From the NCBI RefSeq assembly GCF_002994745.2, contig NC_037094.1:64264639-64328638 (forward strand): 64,000 nt of DNA, in the 5' to 3' direction. The position numbers were made by a program, and so were the translations under genes. The notes beneath the pieces are model-generated. The model was not told where the DNA came from, ran no database searches, and saw nothing but the letters and a program-made list of their open reading frames with translations. This DNA comes from Rosa chinensis (Eukaryota > Streptophyta > Magnoliopsida > Rosales > Rosaceae). Positions 32,730 to 42,519 of the stretch are shown here, piece after piece (position 1 is the stretch's first letter; every line of letters starts with the position of its first letter).

Positions 32730-34478
32730 GTATCCTATCCAGAGCGAGGTTAGGGTTTATGCTCACTTTTCGGTCGCATTTCCACATCTTGACCGTTCAG
32801 TTTTTAGCTACTAATGTATAGATCATCTCTGCAAAATTTCAACCAAATTGATGGTCATTAAGATCTAGTACGGTTTAGGTTGGACAGATTCAGTTCGTCC
32901 ATTGGTTGAAATTTTCCAGAGATGATCCATACATTAGTAGCTAAAAACTGAACGGTCGAGATATGGAAATGCGACCGAAAAGTGACCTTAAACCCTAACC
33001 TCGCTCTGAAATTTCAGAGCGAGGCATCGCTCTAGATAGGATATATATATATATATACACAGGGCCCTTCTAGTGAGGGATCCCTTTTTTTGGTCTTTTA
33101 TAGGGATAGGCATTATACCAACTTATCAATTATATTTTCACATCTTAACCGTTCTGTTTTTAGGTCCTAATGTATAGATCACTTCTGCAAATTTTCAGCC
33201 AATTTGATGATCGTTAAGGCATCCAAAACTGCAATTTACCATTATAAACATGAACGGTTCCGGTTCGACAGATTCGGTCCGTTCGTGTAAATTGCAGTTT
33301 TGGATGCCTTAACGATCACCAATTTGGCTGAAAATTTGCAAAAGTGATCTATACATTAGGATCTAAAAACTGAATGGTTAAGATGTGAAAATATGATCTA
33401 AAAGTTGGTCTAATGTCTATCCCTATAAAAGACCAAAAAAAGGGATCCCTTAGTGGAAGCCCTCTATATATATATATATATATATAGGGGTGCTTGGTTG
33501 CGGACGTCCGTACCTAAGGATTAGGTACGGATTTCCATTTTTCCCCCATTTCCGATCACACATTTAGATCTTAACCGTTCAGTTTTTAGGTCCTAATGTA
33601 TATATCATCTCTGCAAAATTTCAACCAAATTGGTTGAACCGGAACCGTTCGTATTCATTGTTGTAAATTGCAGTTTTGAATGCCTTAAAGATCACCAATT
33701 TGGTTGAAAGTTTGCAGAGATGATCTATACATTAGGACCTAAAAACTGAACGGTTAAGATCTAAATGTGTGATCGGAAAGAGGGGAAAAATGGAAATCCG
33801 TACCTTTTACTTAGGTACGAACATCCGCACCTGAGAATATATATATATATATACACACATATATATACAGGGCTTCTTGGGTGCGGATTTCCATTTTTTC
33901 CCCACTTTTTGGTCATACATTTACATCTTAACCGTTCAGTTTTTAGGTCCTAATGTATAGATCATCTCTGCAAAATTTCAGCCAAATTGGTGATCGTTAA
34001 GGCATTCAAAACTGCAATTTACAACAATGAATACGAAAGGTTCCGAATGTGTGATCGGAAAATGGAGAAAAAATGGAAATCCGTACCTAATGCTTAAGTA
34101 CGGACGTCCGCACCCAAGAAACACTTTATATATATATATAGGCCCGTTCCAAAGCGGACGTCCGTACTTCGCTAAAGTGCTGACAACGACGCAGCAGAGG
34201 CGATCCAGGCGGCGACGGCTGCGCGCGGCTTGCATGAGGGAGGCCGGAGGCATCTCGGACGGTTCTGGGCAGCGTTCGAGGTCGGAGGAGATCGGGGTTG
34301 TAGGTTCTGGGCAGCAACCCGACCTGCAACTGCAGGTTTTCTGGGCAGCGCTGCAACGACTTCGCAGACTGCAGACCTCTTCGCCGGCAACCCCCGCCGC
34401 TCCGTCGTGCCCCAAGCCGAGCTGCAGTGTAGTCATCCGCACTTTAGCGAAAGTGCGGACGTCCTCTTTGGAACGGCT

Positions 34479-34518
<40 letters not shown>

Positions 34519-34910
34519 TCCTATCCAGAGCGAGGCATCGCTTTGAAATTTCAGAGCGAGGTTAGGGTTTTGGGTCACTTTTCGGTCGCATATCCACATC
34601 TCAACCGTTCAGTTTTTAGGTACTAATGTATAGATCATCTCTGCAAAATTTCAACGAAATTGATGGTCTTTAAGGTATCTAACTCGCTTAAACCAATGGA
34701 CGAACTGAATCTGTCCAACCTGAACCGTACTAGCTTTAAGGAAGTTATCAATGCCTTAACGACCATCAATTTGGCTGAAATTTTGCAGAGATGATCTATA
34801 CATTAGTACCTAGAAACTGAACGGTTGAGATGTGGATATGCGACCGAAAAGTGACCCAAAACCCTAACCTCGCTCTGAAATTTCAAAGCGATGCCTCGCT
34901 CTGGATAGGA

Positions 34911-34970
<60 letters not shown>

Positions 34971-35376
34971 AATTTTCTCAGGTGCGGACGTCCGTACCGA
35001 ATTTTCGGTACGGATTTCCTGTTTTCGACCACTTTCCGGCCACATTTTTACATCTTAACCGTTCAGTTTTTAGGTCCTAGTGTATAGATCATCTCTACAA
35101 AATTTCAGCCAATTTGGTAATCGTTAAGGCATCCCAAACTGCATTTTACACGAACGGACCGAATCTGTCGAACGGAACCGTTCGTATTTATAATGGTAAA
35201 TTGCAGTTTTGGATGCCTTAACGATCACCAAATTGGCTGAAATTTTGCAGAGGTGATCTATACACTAGGACCTAAAAACTGAACGGTTAAGATGTAAAAA
35301 TGTGGCCGGAAAGTGGTCGAAAACAGGAAATCTGTACCGTCCGCTCGGTATGGACGTCCGCACCTGAGACGGACTG

Positions 35377-35446
<70 letters not shown>

Positions 35447-36431
35447 GTTCAGTAGCAGCCGTTTTTGAACTGCTGTGTGTGTGTATTATAGTTATTATCT
35501 CAAAAAATTTGGTATACTTGTATTCAAAATAGTTGATACAACCCCAAATATCCAGAAAATTTCAGTAGCAGCCGTTTTTGAACTGCTGTGTGTGTGTATT
35601 ATAGTTATTATCTCAAAAAATTTGGTATACTTGTATTCAAAATAGTTGATACAACCCCAAATATCCAGAAAATTCAATTGGTGACCAATCTATTCCAATT
35701 AGTAATTTGCGGAATCACTATATATCTCTACACATGTTTACAAATTTGTTGGCTGAGGAACTAGTTAGTTGCTTTTCTTTTCAATGCAGGAGGTGAAGAG
35801 AATTCTACCTACTGAAATGCATGAATATGTCAATACTTCAAATTTGACAGCACGTGAACTATTTACCAAGAGTCATAAGAAATTAAAGGATGAAGCAGAA
35901 ATAGCCATGAAAGGGATTGCAGCTTCTTCTACAACTGTAGGTGCTCTGATTGTTACTATGATGTTTGCTGTAGCATTCACAGCTCCTGGCGGAACTGATA
36001 GTAACACCGGTCTTCCAATGTTTATGCATAAAAAGTTGTTCAAGATTTTTCTACTCTCAGATACAATATCACTCATTTCTTCTGCAACTTCGGTAATTAC
36101 GTTCTTGGGGCTTCTCACGTCAACTTATGCAGAAGACGATTTCCTTTGGTTCCTACCTACGAATTTGATGATAGGCCTTTCTGCTCTCTTTATCTCTATT
36201 GTTGCCATGATGATCACGTTTTCTTGTGCCCTTACCATTATGTTTGATGGAGAAGCAAAGATGATAATTCCGGTCATTGTGTTAGCAACTGTTCCCGTCG
36301 TGTCATTTGCAATTTTTTTATTCCCCCTCCTTTTTGAGATTTGCAGATGCACTTATGGACCTTCGATGTTTGGTAAGAAAGCGGGCATAAAACATTCGAT
36401 CTTTGGTAAGAAAGCGGGCACAGAACATTGA
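28462..36431 (+). CDS. Ankyrin-repeat protein with PGG membrane domain (ACD6/ITN1-like)
   Basis: Six exons join in one frame: 28462-29017, 29099-29248, 31000-31134, 31608-31655, 31754-32196 and 35790-36431. Together they make 657 codons, and every intron is GT-AG. Exon 1 carries ankyrin repeats (KTGHTALHKASKHGHVDIVKELLP). Exons 2-5 hold the middle region typical of this family (VKRILPTEM follows in exon 6). Exon 6 gives the PGG motif (AVAFTAPGG) and four hydrophobic segments near its centre, so the C-terminus is membrane-bound. Relatives act at the plasma membrane or ER in salt and immune responses; the role of this copy is not known. A 33-bp unit at the very end is duplicated (36366-36428). 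Intron 2 holds a LINE derivative and intron 5 eight fold-back elements. The start at 28462 is the first in-frame ATG, but an AG at about 28494-28496 could instead be the acceptor of an upstream exon. A copia LTR ends 306 bp upstream. Confidence 0.9.
29866..30875 (-). mobile_element. Truncated LINE derivative (ORF1 end plus 3' tail) in ankyrin intron 2
   Basis: On the minus strand the unit runs from a 5' truncation near 30875 through the C-terminal part of LINE ORF1 (30875-30172) and a 300-bp tail to a T/A run at 29866-29875. The ORF1 part has a CCHC-type motif in CTQCGLITHAGLACEDP, a long linker, an AT-hook-like GRPLGSKNK and the end SPRDKGKGK before the stop. No ORF2 follows. The near-match AAATTTCAGAC (before the T run) and AAATTTCATAC (from 30876) may be the target duplication. 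The tail sequence, with CGACTAGG, ACTACTTGCATCTTA and GTTAACA words, is shared with units at 51166-54950 and 59954-61217. Confidence 0.75.
32290..32700. mobile_element. Fold-back element a (type I)
   Basis: An almost perfect hairpin with arms of roughly 190 bp. It runs from CAGGTGCGGACGTCCGTACC on the left to its reverse complement near 32685, with a short centre around CCGGTTAGACAGATTCGG. It lies between (TA)n tracts in ankyrin intron 5. The left tip continues GTCCGTCT and the right tip AAAATTCC, so it has an orientation, opposite to element h. Confidence 0.9.
32735..33045. mobile_element. Fold-back element b (type II)
   Basis: Arms begin ATCCTATCCAGAGCGAGG and meet around 32885-32895. The inner part has the same core words as element a (CCGTTCAGTTTTTAG, GATCATCTCTGCAAAATTTC). 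The left arm lacks a segment of about 25 bp that the right arm and element g have (GAGCGAGGCATCGCTCT side). It is bounded by TA repeats. Confidence 0.88.
33060..33468. mobile_element. Fold-back element c (type III)
   Basis: Ends are AGGGCCCTTCTAGTGAGGGA and its imperfect reverse complement. The arms share the core CTTAACCGTTC, TTTTTAGGTCCTAATGTATA and GATCGTTAAGGCATCCAAAA with element a. It is flanked by (TA)n on both sides. A half copy of the same type occurs at 63379-63579. Confidence 0.9.
33487..33838. mobile_element. Fold-back element d (type IV)
   Basis: The left tip is GGGGTGCTTGGTTGCGGACG and the right arm closes with GGTACGAACATCCGCACC. The inner core words are the same as in a and c, with a shortened centre on the left arm. 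TA repeats border it. Confidence 0.85.
33868..34128. mobile_element. Fold-back element e (type IV-like, shortened)
   Basis: It starts CAGGGCTTCTTGGGTGCGGA and ends with CGGACGTCCGCACCCAAGAA. The left arm has the full core, but most of the right arm core is deleted, so the hairpin is partial. TA repeats follow on the right. Confidence 0.8.
34140..34483. mobile_element. Fold-back element f with unrelated GC-rich centre
   Basis: Terminal arms of about 40 bp (CCGTTCCAAAGCGGACGTCCG on the left, matched by GGACGTCC then TTTGGAACGG on the right) enclose about 260 bp of GC-rich sequence that has none of the usual core words. This looks like a captured segment, or a separate family with similar tips. 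It gives open frames on both strands that are not genes by any motif. Confidence 0.75.
34515..34913. mobile_element. Fold-back element g (type II)
   Basis: Ends AGATCCTATCCAGAGCGAGG match the inverse at about 34895-34913. The arms contain GAAATTTCAGAGCGAGGTTA, CACTTTTCGGTCGCAT and the common core. It is the complete form of element b. Confidence 0.9.
34914..34968. repeat. (TA)n microsatellite between fold-back elements
   Basis: About 26 uninterrupted TA units. Shorter TA tracts separate all other fold-back elements in this intron. Confidence 0.95.
34970..35378. mobile_element. Fold-back element h (type I, inverted relative to a)
   Basis: It starts AGGAATTTTCTCAGGTGCGG and ends GCACCTGAGACGGACTG, the mirror order of element a's tips. 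The arms are about 190 bp and nearly perfect. Together with a it makes a second-order inverted repeat some 3 kb across. Confidence 0.9.
35379..35445. repeat. (TA)n then (GA)n microsatellite
   Basis: TA units to about 35398 pass into about 23 GA units. Confidence 0.95.
35451..35676. repeat. 113-bp tandem duplication in ankyrin intron 5
   Basis: AGTAGCAGCCGTTTTTGAAC begins at 35451 and again at 35564. The two units are identical through ATATCCAGAAAATT, so the duplication is recent. It lies about 110 bp before the acceptor of the last exon. Confidence 0.95.
36366..36428 (+). repeat. In-frame 33-bp duplication at the ankyrin protein C-terminus
   Basis: The motif FGKKAGxxH appears twice in succession just before the stop codon. 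The DNA copies differ at a few bases. The effect is a longer basic cytosolic tail. Confidence 0.9.
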
Positions 36432-36579
36432 TGCTGTACATCACTTCCTATTTGGTTTTGTTTATCTAAGATTGTATTTCCAATTATGTATTCAAAACTT
36501 GTTATCCTTGGTCATGAGGGCCTAAAGAGTTTGGAATTTGAATAAGAGGATGTGATCTTCTTTTGTTACAAGTTCAATT

Positions 36580-37300
36580 GCATACTGTGCTCTTTTTTTA
36601 AAGAATAGTTCCAGACAGTTGTTTGGCTAATCGAGGGTACCATGGTGCCTTGCCAATCGCAAAGGATAGATTGGAGTTAACCTCTCCAATACAATCTAGC
36701 TCAGATTTACCAATTTTAAATGCCTGCAATTTGACTGCCAAAAACAAAAACAACCAAAAGTGATGAATTCAAACTTGATCAAAAAGAAGCCACAAATCCA
36801 AATTATTTCATGTCCCATAGAGAAAAGGAGATTTGAAATGTTCCAAGCAGAGGGTAGCCAGAGAACCACAAGATAATCTGGACTAAATAAAACCCCCAAG
36901 AGTATGGAATCAGTGTATGCCTCCAGAACAAAGCTACAAGAAATTGATCAAAAGATCTTAACCCTTGCAGCCGAAAGATGAGGCAATTAGTTTAACAAAG
37001 GTAAAACCCAAAACCCATTAGAATCAGATATTGGCTCCCTCACTCAGTTTTCTCTGTCTTCGCTGTCTGCTCTCTCCGTCTAACCCAGAAAGAGCAGGCA
37101 CAGAAGAATGAGAGAGACAAGAGAATAGAGAGAACCTCTCTCTCTACCAGATCGGAAAAACGACGCCGTCTGAATACAGAGACAGAGAGAGGAGGCGGAG
37201 AATGAAAAGAGAGAGGGCTGTGTACAAAGCAGAGATGAGTTGAGAATGAGGTTAATGATGTATTTATAGGAATACGATGGCTTAAACCCTAGGGTTACTT
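36580..37300 (-). promoter_or_regulatory. Possible orphan promoter and leader (minus strand)
   Basis: On the minus strand TATAAATA (about 37260-37268) is followed about 30 bp later by CT-rich leader-like sequence with CTCTCTCT runs (37250-37030). A possible acceptor near 36727 is followed by a 42-codon open segment ending near 36600. No recognised protein follows before the ankyrin gene's 3' end. This could be a remnant of a lost gene, a non-coding transcript unit, or chance. Confidence 0.3.
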
Positions 37301-38395
37301 TGGGTATTCTACAACGCCTTCTTTTATTTTCAGAGCAAAATTATACTTTTGGGTTTTTTTTTTTTCCTGTTCTTTTGGTAAATGGAAAGCATTGATTTTG
37401 ATTCAAGGTTCTAATCGAAACTCAAAAACACTTGTTTTATGTAACACAACAAACTATGTCGTCTCACAATTAAACGGATAGATATATAATCGTCGAAACT
37501 GCTCATTACTTCACTAGAGACCCAAAAGTCCATGTGATGTCCCGAGGCGTGGAGAAGCGAATTTTGGGCGACTGGTTTTCTTTCAATAGGCCTTGCTGGA
37601 CTCGTTGGAGGTCGTATTATCTGTTTTATGTTGAAGCTGATTAGGGTGTTGAGGTCAACAGATATGCCCATGATATATGTACTTTCTTCAGATGTAGTGT
37701 TTTTCTGGTCCTCAGTTGCAACAATTTCGTTGGCAACCCAGGTGTACCGGAAACAGGTAAATAGATCCAACTATTTCTGTTCAAGCGTCACTTCTGAAAT
37801 TACATTGTGTTTGATATTCGACTGAGCCTCTCTAGATCTTGAGTACATGCTATTGGCCCGAAACAGATGACGTTGAACAAAGCATAACAAGAAACAATCA
37901 AAGGTCAACCAATCGTTTCTGCAGTTATCTCATTATCTCTGATACCACATAAACACAATAACGTGGAACCTGTATAAACAAAAAGAATTGAAATATTCAA
38001 GACCCCGCTAGATATGGCCACTTCTAAGCAATTTTGAATAAACTGGAGTACAAAACGAAAGGCATTCCTCAAATCACAAACAGAAGCAAGTCCTCTACAT
38101 ACCCGCTTTTGGTCATTTGTGGGAGTAAAATGCAATATACAGCAGACTAATTCACCTTCTCAAAGAATTCAAACAATATTAAACACCAGAAACATAATTG
38201 AGAAATAAAATTTACAGTGAAAGAAGCACTCCCATATTTTCCCCTTTCTTTTTTCCTTTCGCAAATTCCATGCCTCATGAGTTCCAGCAGAACCAAGCAT
38301 GTATTTGTTGCTGTGTAACGCATTCATGAATCAACCTTGCTTGCATGTGAAGAAACTTCAATTATTGCTAATATGCAATATGGTTTTTATTTGTA
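37301..38395. other. Intergenic between two convergent genes
   Basis: The minus-strand frame 37770-37411 is open for 119 codons but shows no domain. 38200-38395 is presumably the 3' untranslated region of the PP2C gene. Nothing else is recognised. Confidence 0.4.
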
Positions 38396-41300
38396 TCATC
38401 CCCTAAACCTAACAACAACGCAAGATATATCATCTTTACTATCTCTTTTCAAAGCTTCAGCTGTTAACTCCTTAGCCGCCTTCATAGGGTCTTTAATTTT
38501 TCTTGCAATATCAACTGCCTCTTGATTACCCATTACCTGGATTATCAACACAGGAAAAAAGTAATTTTCAGGCAAAGGTTCATTCTAATCTAGTCGTAAC
38601 TCATAAGTGTTACAGACTGGTTGGGTGAATTCTTCTAGGCATATGGCTAATCTAATAAAGCAAGAAAAAAGAAAAGAGAGAATTGAGGTAGAAAAATTCA
38701 CCTTCCAAAGGCCATCACTGGCAAGGATTAGAACATCTGTATTCATGTCTATGTAAGTATCCTGTATGTCTGGGTCTGATCGTAAATGCGACTTGAGGCT
38801 TTTGTCTCCAAAAGCACGAGACACTGCCAGCTGCCCATTAACTCTAGGTACATCTCCTGAAGCAAAAGAGTGGAAGAGATGTCAGTTCAATAAGAGGCTT
38901 AGCATAACCTCAGTTACTACATTTTGTTTTATAGCAATGATACACATGTTTTGTGCAGAAAACGTGACAAGTATAATAGAAAAGAACCATAACTGTGCAA
39001 CAGACAAATACATCAAGATATAACGGCCTTTGTATAATTAGTAAACTAGTGTTAAAGCTCTAACAGACAAACACAAGTTTCAGATTTGGATGGTAAAGTT
39101 AGAGAGAAAAATGGAGGAAATGATTAAAGCATGTTAAAGGTAGATCATCAGACCCAAAATCAATTGCAATTCGTGATCAAGATCTTGTATATGGTAATGC
39201 AGAGCAATTTCAAAAAGAAAATTATCTGTGTGTGATTACTATAGTTCCACTTCGCGTTACTGAAACAAGGTTATGAAGCAATTGAATATGCTTATGTGAA
39301 GCATGTGTAACCAAATGCGGCCCATCCACATAAATAAATTGCTCCATTGATACCAGCACAGCGTCCAGGCCGGTAATCTAAAAACTGTCATGCAAGACTT
39401 AGATTTGATGCTGGACACTATGAATGAGAACATTATGCACAAAATGGTTAAAGCATTGTACGAAAACTCGGGCACAAGAAAAATATATACTACAATGCCG
39501 ATCTAATGCAGACCAAGATGTCTGAAGGGCAATTTTAAAAATGCCCAAAATCCAGTACACGGACTCAATCGCAACTCTTCTGAAAAATGTTTACGCGTAC
39601 CCAAGCACTTCAACTTTGGCATCCAGCAATACAAGAAAAATGTCACCCGTGGTTTTTCGGGTAAGTGAAACTGAAAAGGGAAATCCTGATTTTCTTGGCA
39701 AATTCTACTCGAGGAGTTTGATACTTCAATAAAATAAAATAAAAATATGAAAAGGGAAAAGTAGGCAGCGCAATAGAAACCGCTTCTTCCAAGCTTGGAT
39801 CCACCATAAAATCAAACAGAAATGATCACAAAGAAAACTGTTGAGACCAATTCCCAGGGAACAAAGCACCATCATTACAAAGATGATGATAGAAGGTCGA
39901 TTTTCAAGCTATTGGCCCATGTCCTTCCTGAGATTACAATCCTTCTTGGAGCAAAAGCCCTTTTTATCTTGTGCCTAGTGTCATCTAACCTTTAGTTAGC
40001 AGCTACAAAAAGACAATATCTAATAACCTGGTATCATCCCACTTTGAACAAAATTCCTTCGATAAAAAATCACTGTTTGCTAACAGGCTGACAGGAGAGA
40101 ACATTCTAATATCTAATGACAATATGGAATCAGCTTCTACTATTCCTACAGCAAGGACCAGGTTGAGAGTTCTCTCTTCTGCAGAAGTTCTCTAATCTCT
40201 AGAGATAACAAGTTACAACTTCTTTGTATTCAGATAGCTACACTTGTGACCTATAAATAGAGCAGGCTAAAGTTTCTTTTCTTTTCTTTTCTTTTTCTAC
40301 TTTGTTATATTCACTTATGTGGAGACTTGAAGTTGCTTTGGATTTAAATATTCTGAATAACGTGATTCCATCACGTGCAAAGTAATCAAACAACGATACA
40401 TGTCTATCTTCTCTTTCTTTCTTTCTCTATTTGTATAAATATATGAACATCACATATCACAAAACAAACAGATTATGAACATGCTTCAACTCTATTTTGT
40501 ATTGAACTGTTCAATGTTTTTGAATGCTTTAGATGCTAGATAACCAATGGCCCCTGAAGCTGCAGATGTCCAGGGATGGACCAACAATAATTATGAAGCT
40601 AACAGTGAGAGCATTCACATTACAGGCTAGGAATGTTCACTTAGTGATGGAAAAACAACATATTAACAGATGGAGCACAACTTAAAATAGTGGGTGGCCA
40701 ATCATTTTATTTCTTCTTCAGAAACCGGATTCAAAAATCACATTTTTACTCGAGTATTTTGCACGTTGAATTAACTTTCTAAACATCGGTGGTGTAAAAT
40801 ACCTGGCATGTTTGAGACAAAGCCACCTTTGTTTTCAATGCTGCCTCGTTCAGTATTGGGTTCATGGTCTATTGACATCTGTACTGCCCGACCCTCCTTT
40901 GAAAGAACTGCCCGCGAATCTCCGACGTTGGCCACATATAACCGCTGACCATTTAACAATATTGCAGTGACAGCAGTGGACCCGCCACGCCCCAAGTCAG
41001 TGCTATGCGAGAGAATTGCCTGGTCTGTCCTCTCATAGGCTTTTGAGATAGATCTGTTAGGGTCGACCCAAAATTCTTCCTAAAATTAAAAATCGAAAGT
41101 GTAAGAATACGTAAATTTGGAAACCCCAGAAGAAGGGAAAAAACAAAAGACGAATAGACTAGAGCAATAGAAGGAATCATCTGAAAAAAGTAGCAATACC
41201 TCCTTAAGAATATTTGGAAACAAATGCTTCTGTAAGTATTGAGGCACGGTGTCTCCCAAATGGCCATCATATATAGCAAACAATCCTAACTCATGTCCCT

Positions 41301-42519
41301 GGGACCTAACGAACTTAGCAACATGATAATCCTCCATTGGATGATTAGCTTTTCCTTTTACCAGGCTGAAACCATACTTAATTAACCCTCATTGTTTTTT
41401 CCCTTACCAGAGCTCGACGATGACCGTCCTCCATACTGCATAAAAAAAATCATAATTAAGAAACTTCAATATTGTATCGTCCAGAAACAAGCTTTATAGA
41501 GAAGAAAATAATTTTTTTCAGTTTTCATTTAGCTGGAAAAGCCTATATTATCCCTTTCCATCTGTACTCAAGCTTAGAGAAATCAAATTTCTAAAACTCA
41601 AGATTCTTTTAAGAATCAGGAACTACAAAACAGAGCCTAATTATGTGATTAAAAAACAGTACACCAAGAGAACAGGTAGTTTGAAATACGTTGGTTCAAA
41701 TTGCTTAAAAGTCCAACTTGTTAGTTCAACTCACAAGTTCAGCACCTGTAAAATTGTGCCCATATACTATTCGTACCCAGTTTCAGAAATCCAGCATAAG
41801 AAAGTAAAAGGAGCAGGATCAATAAAATGCCCAGTGTTGACGGTAGAACAATCAAAAGCACCTCAACTAACTAGATGAATCACAGTAATTCATAACATAC
41901 TCAGGAAACCAACAATTCATGAAAAAAAAACAGAAAAAAAATAAATAAATGAATATGAGCTATCATGGCTCCTCCATAAGCCAAAAAGAGTATATTAATC
42001 CAACTTATCATTAACAAAATTCTCAAATCCACACCTATAAAAATTTGGTCTGATAACACAATTCTAGTATTCTGATAACTGCTCTAGTTTCACAAATCGT
42101 GAGAAAAGAAAAGGATCAGGATCTGTAGAATACCCAAAAGCACCTCAATTCATACCACAGTAATTCACAAGATCAGCAAAGAAAAGAGTACAGGAAATTA
42201 AAATTTAATATCACACAAAAAATGAACATGAACTATCACGGCAGCCCATAATCCCAACGAATATTGATCCAACTAGTCATACACAGAATTGTCAAACCCA
42301 CCCAAAAATAGGGGCATATTAATTGAAAGACATCAATTAAATCAAACAAATAATTGAAAAACCATACTCATCAGATAAGACATCAGATTGAGCAAGCACA
42401 CATCAAACAGGAAACAAAGAAAAATTCAGAGAATTTTAGAGCCCAAAAAAAAAAAAAAACTATAGAAACATGATCATCACCTGAGAATTGGAAGCACTGA
42501 AACAGCACAACCTCTCCAT
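38396..42519 (-). CDS. Protein phosphatase 2C, five exons, with an apparent frameshift in exon 2
   Basis: Exons on the minus strand are 42519-42481, 41435-41200, 41079-40803, 38856-38702 and 38536-38396, all with GT-AG introns, for about 282 residues, the normal length of small plant PP2Cs. The enzyme removes phosphate from Ser/Thr using two metal ions held by aspartates. Seen here are MEDYHVAKF, the metal-binding YDGHLGD, GGSTAVTAIL, VANVGDSRAV, the SRAFGDKSLK loop, LASDGLWKV and DDISCVVV at the end. The N-terminus MERLCCFSASNSQ is very short and not a transit peptide. In exon 2 one base is missing near 41378-41385, just before the PP2C core, so the annotated start is out of frame with the rest. 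Either the copy is mutated, the assembly is wrong there, or translation starts at the methionine of MEDYHV (41337). The remaining frame has no stop. Confidence 0.85.

Noticed and set aside
34140..34483. Possible gene in the GC-rich centre of fold-back element f
   Set aside because: Frames are open on both strands because of composition, and no known motif is present.
33765..35087. Open frames with long Tyr-Ile stretches
   Set aside because: They are translations of (TA)n tracts between fold-back elements.
37411..37770. 119-codon minus-strand frame between the ankyrin and PP2C genes
   Set aside because: No domain, no splice context and no start context; it could not be supported as a gene.
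39257..39475. 72-codon frame inside PP2C intron 3
   Set aside because: It lies within a normal GT-AG intron, lacks a domain, and shows no supporting splice structure.
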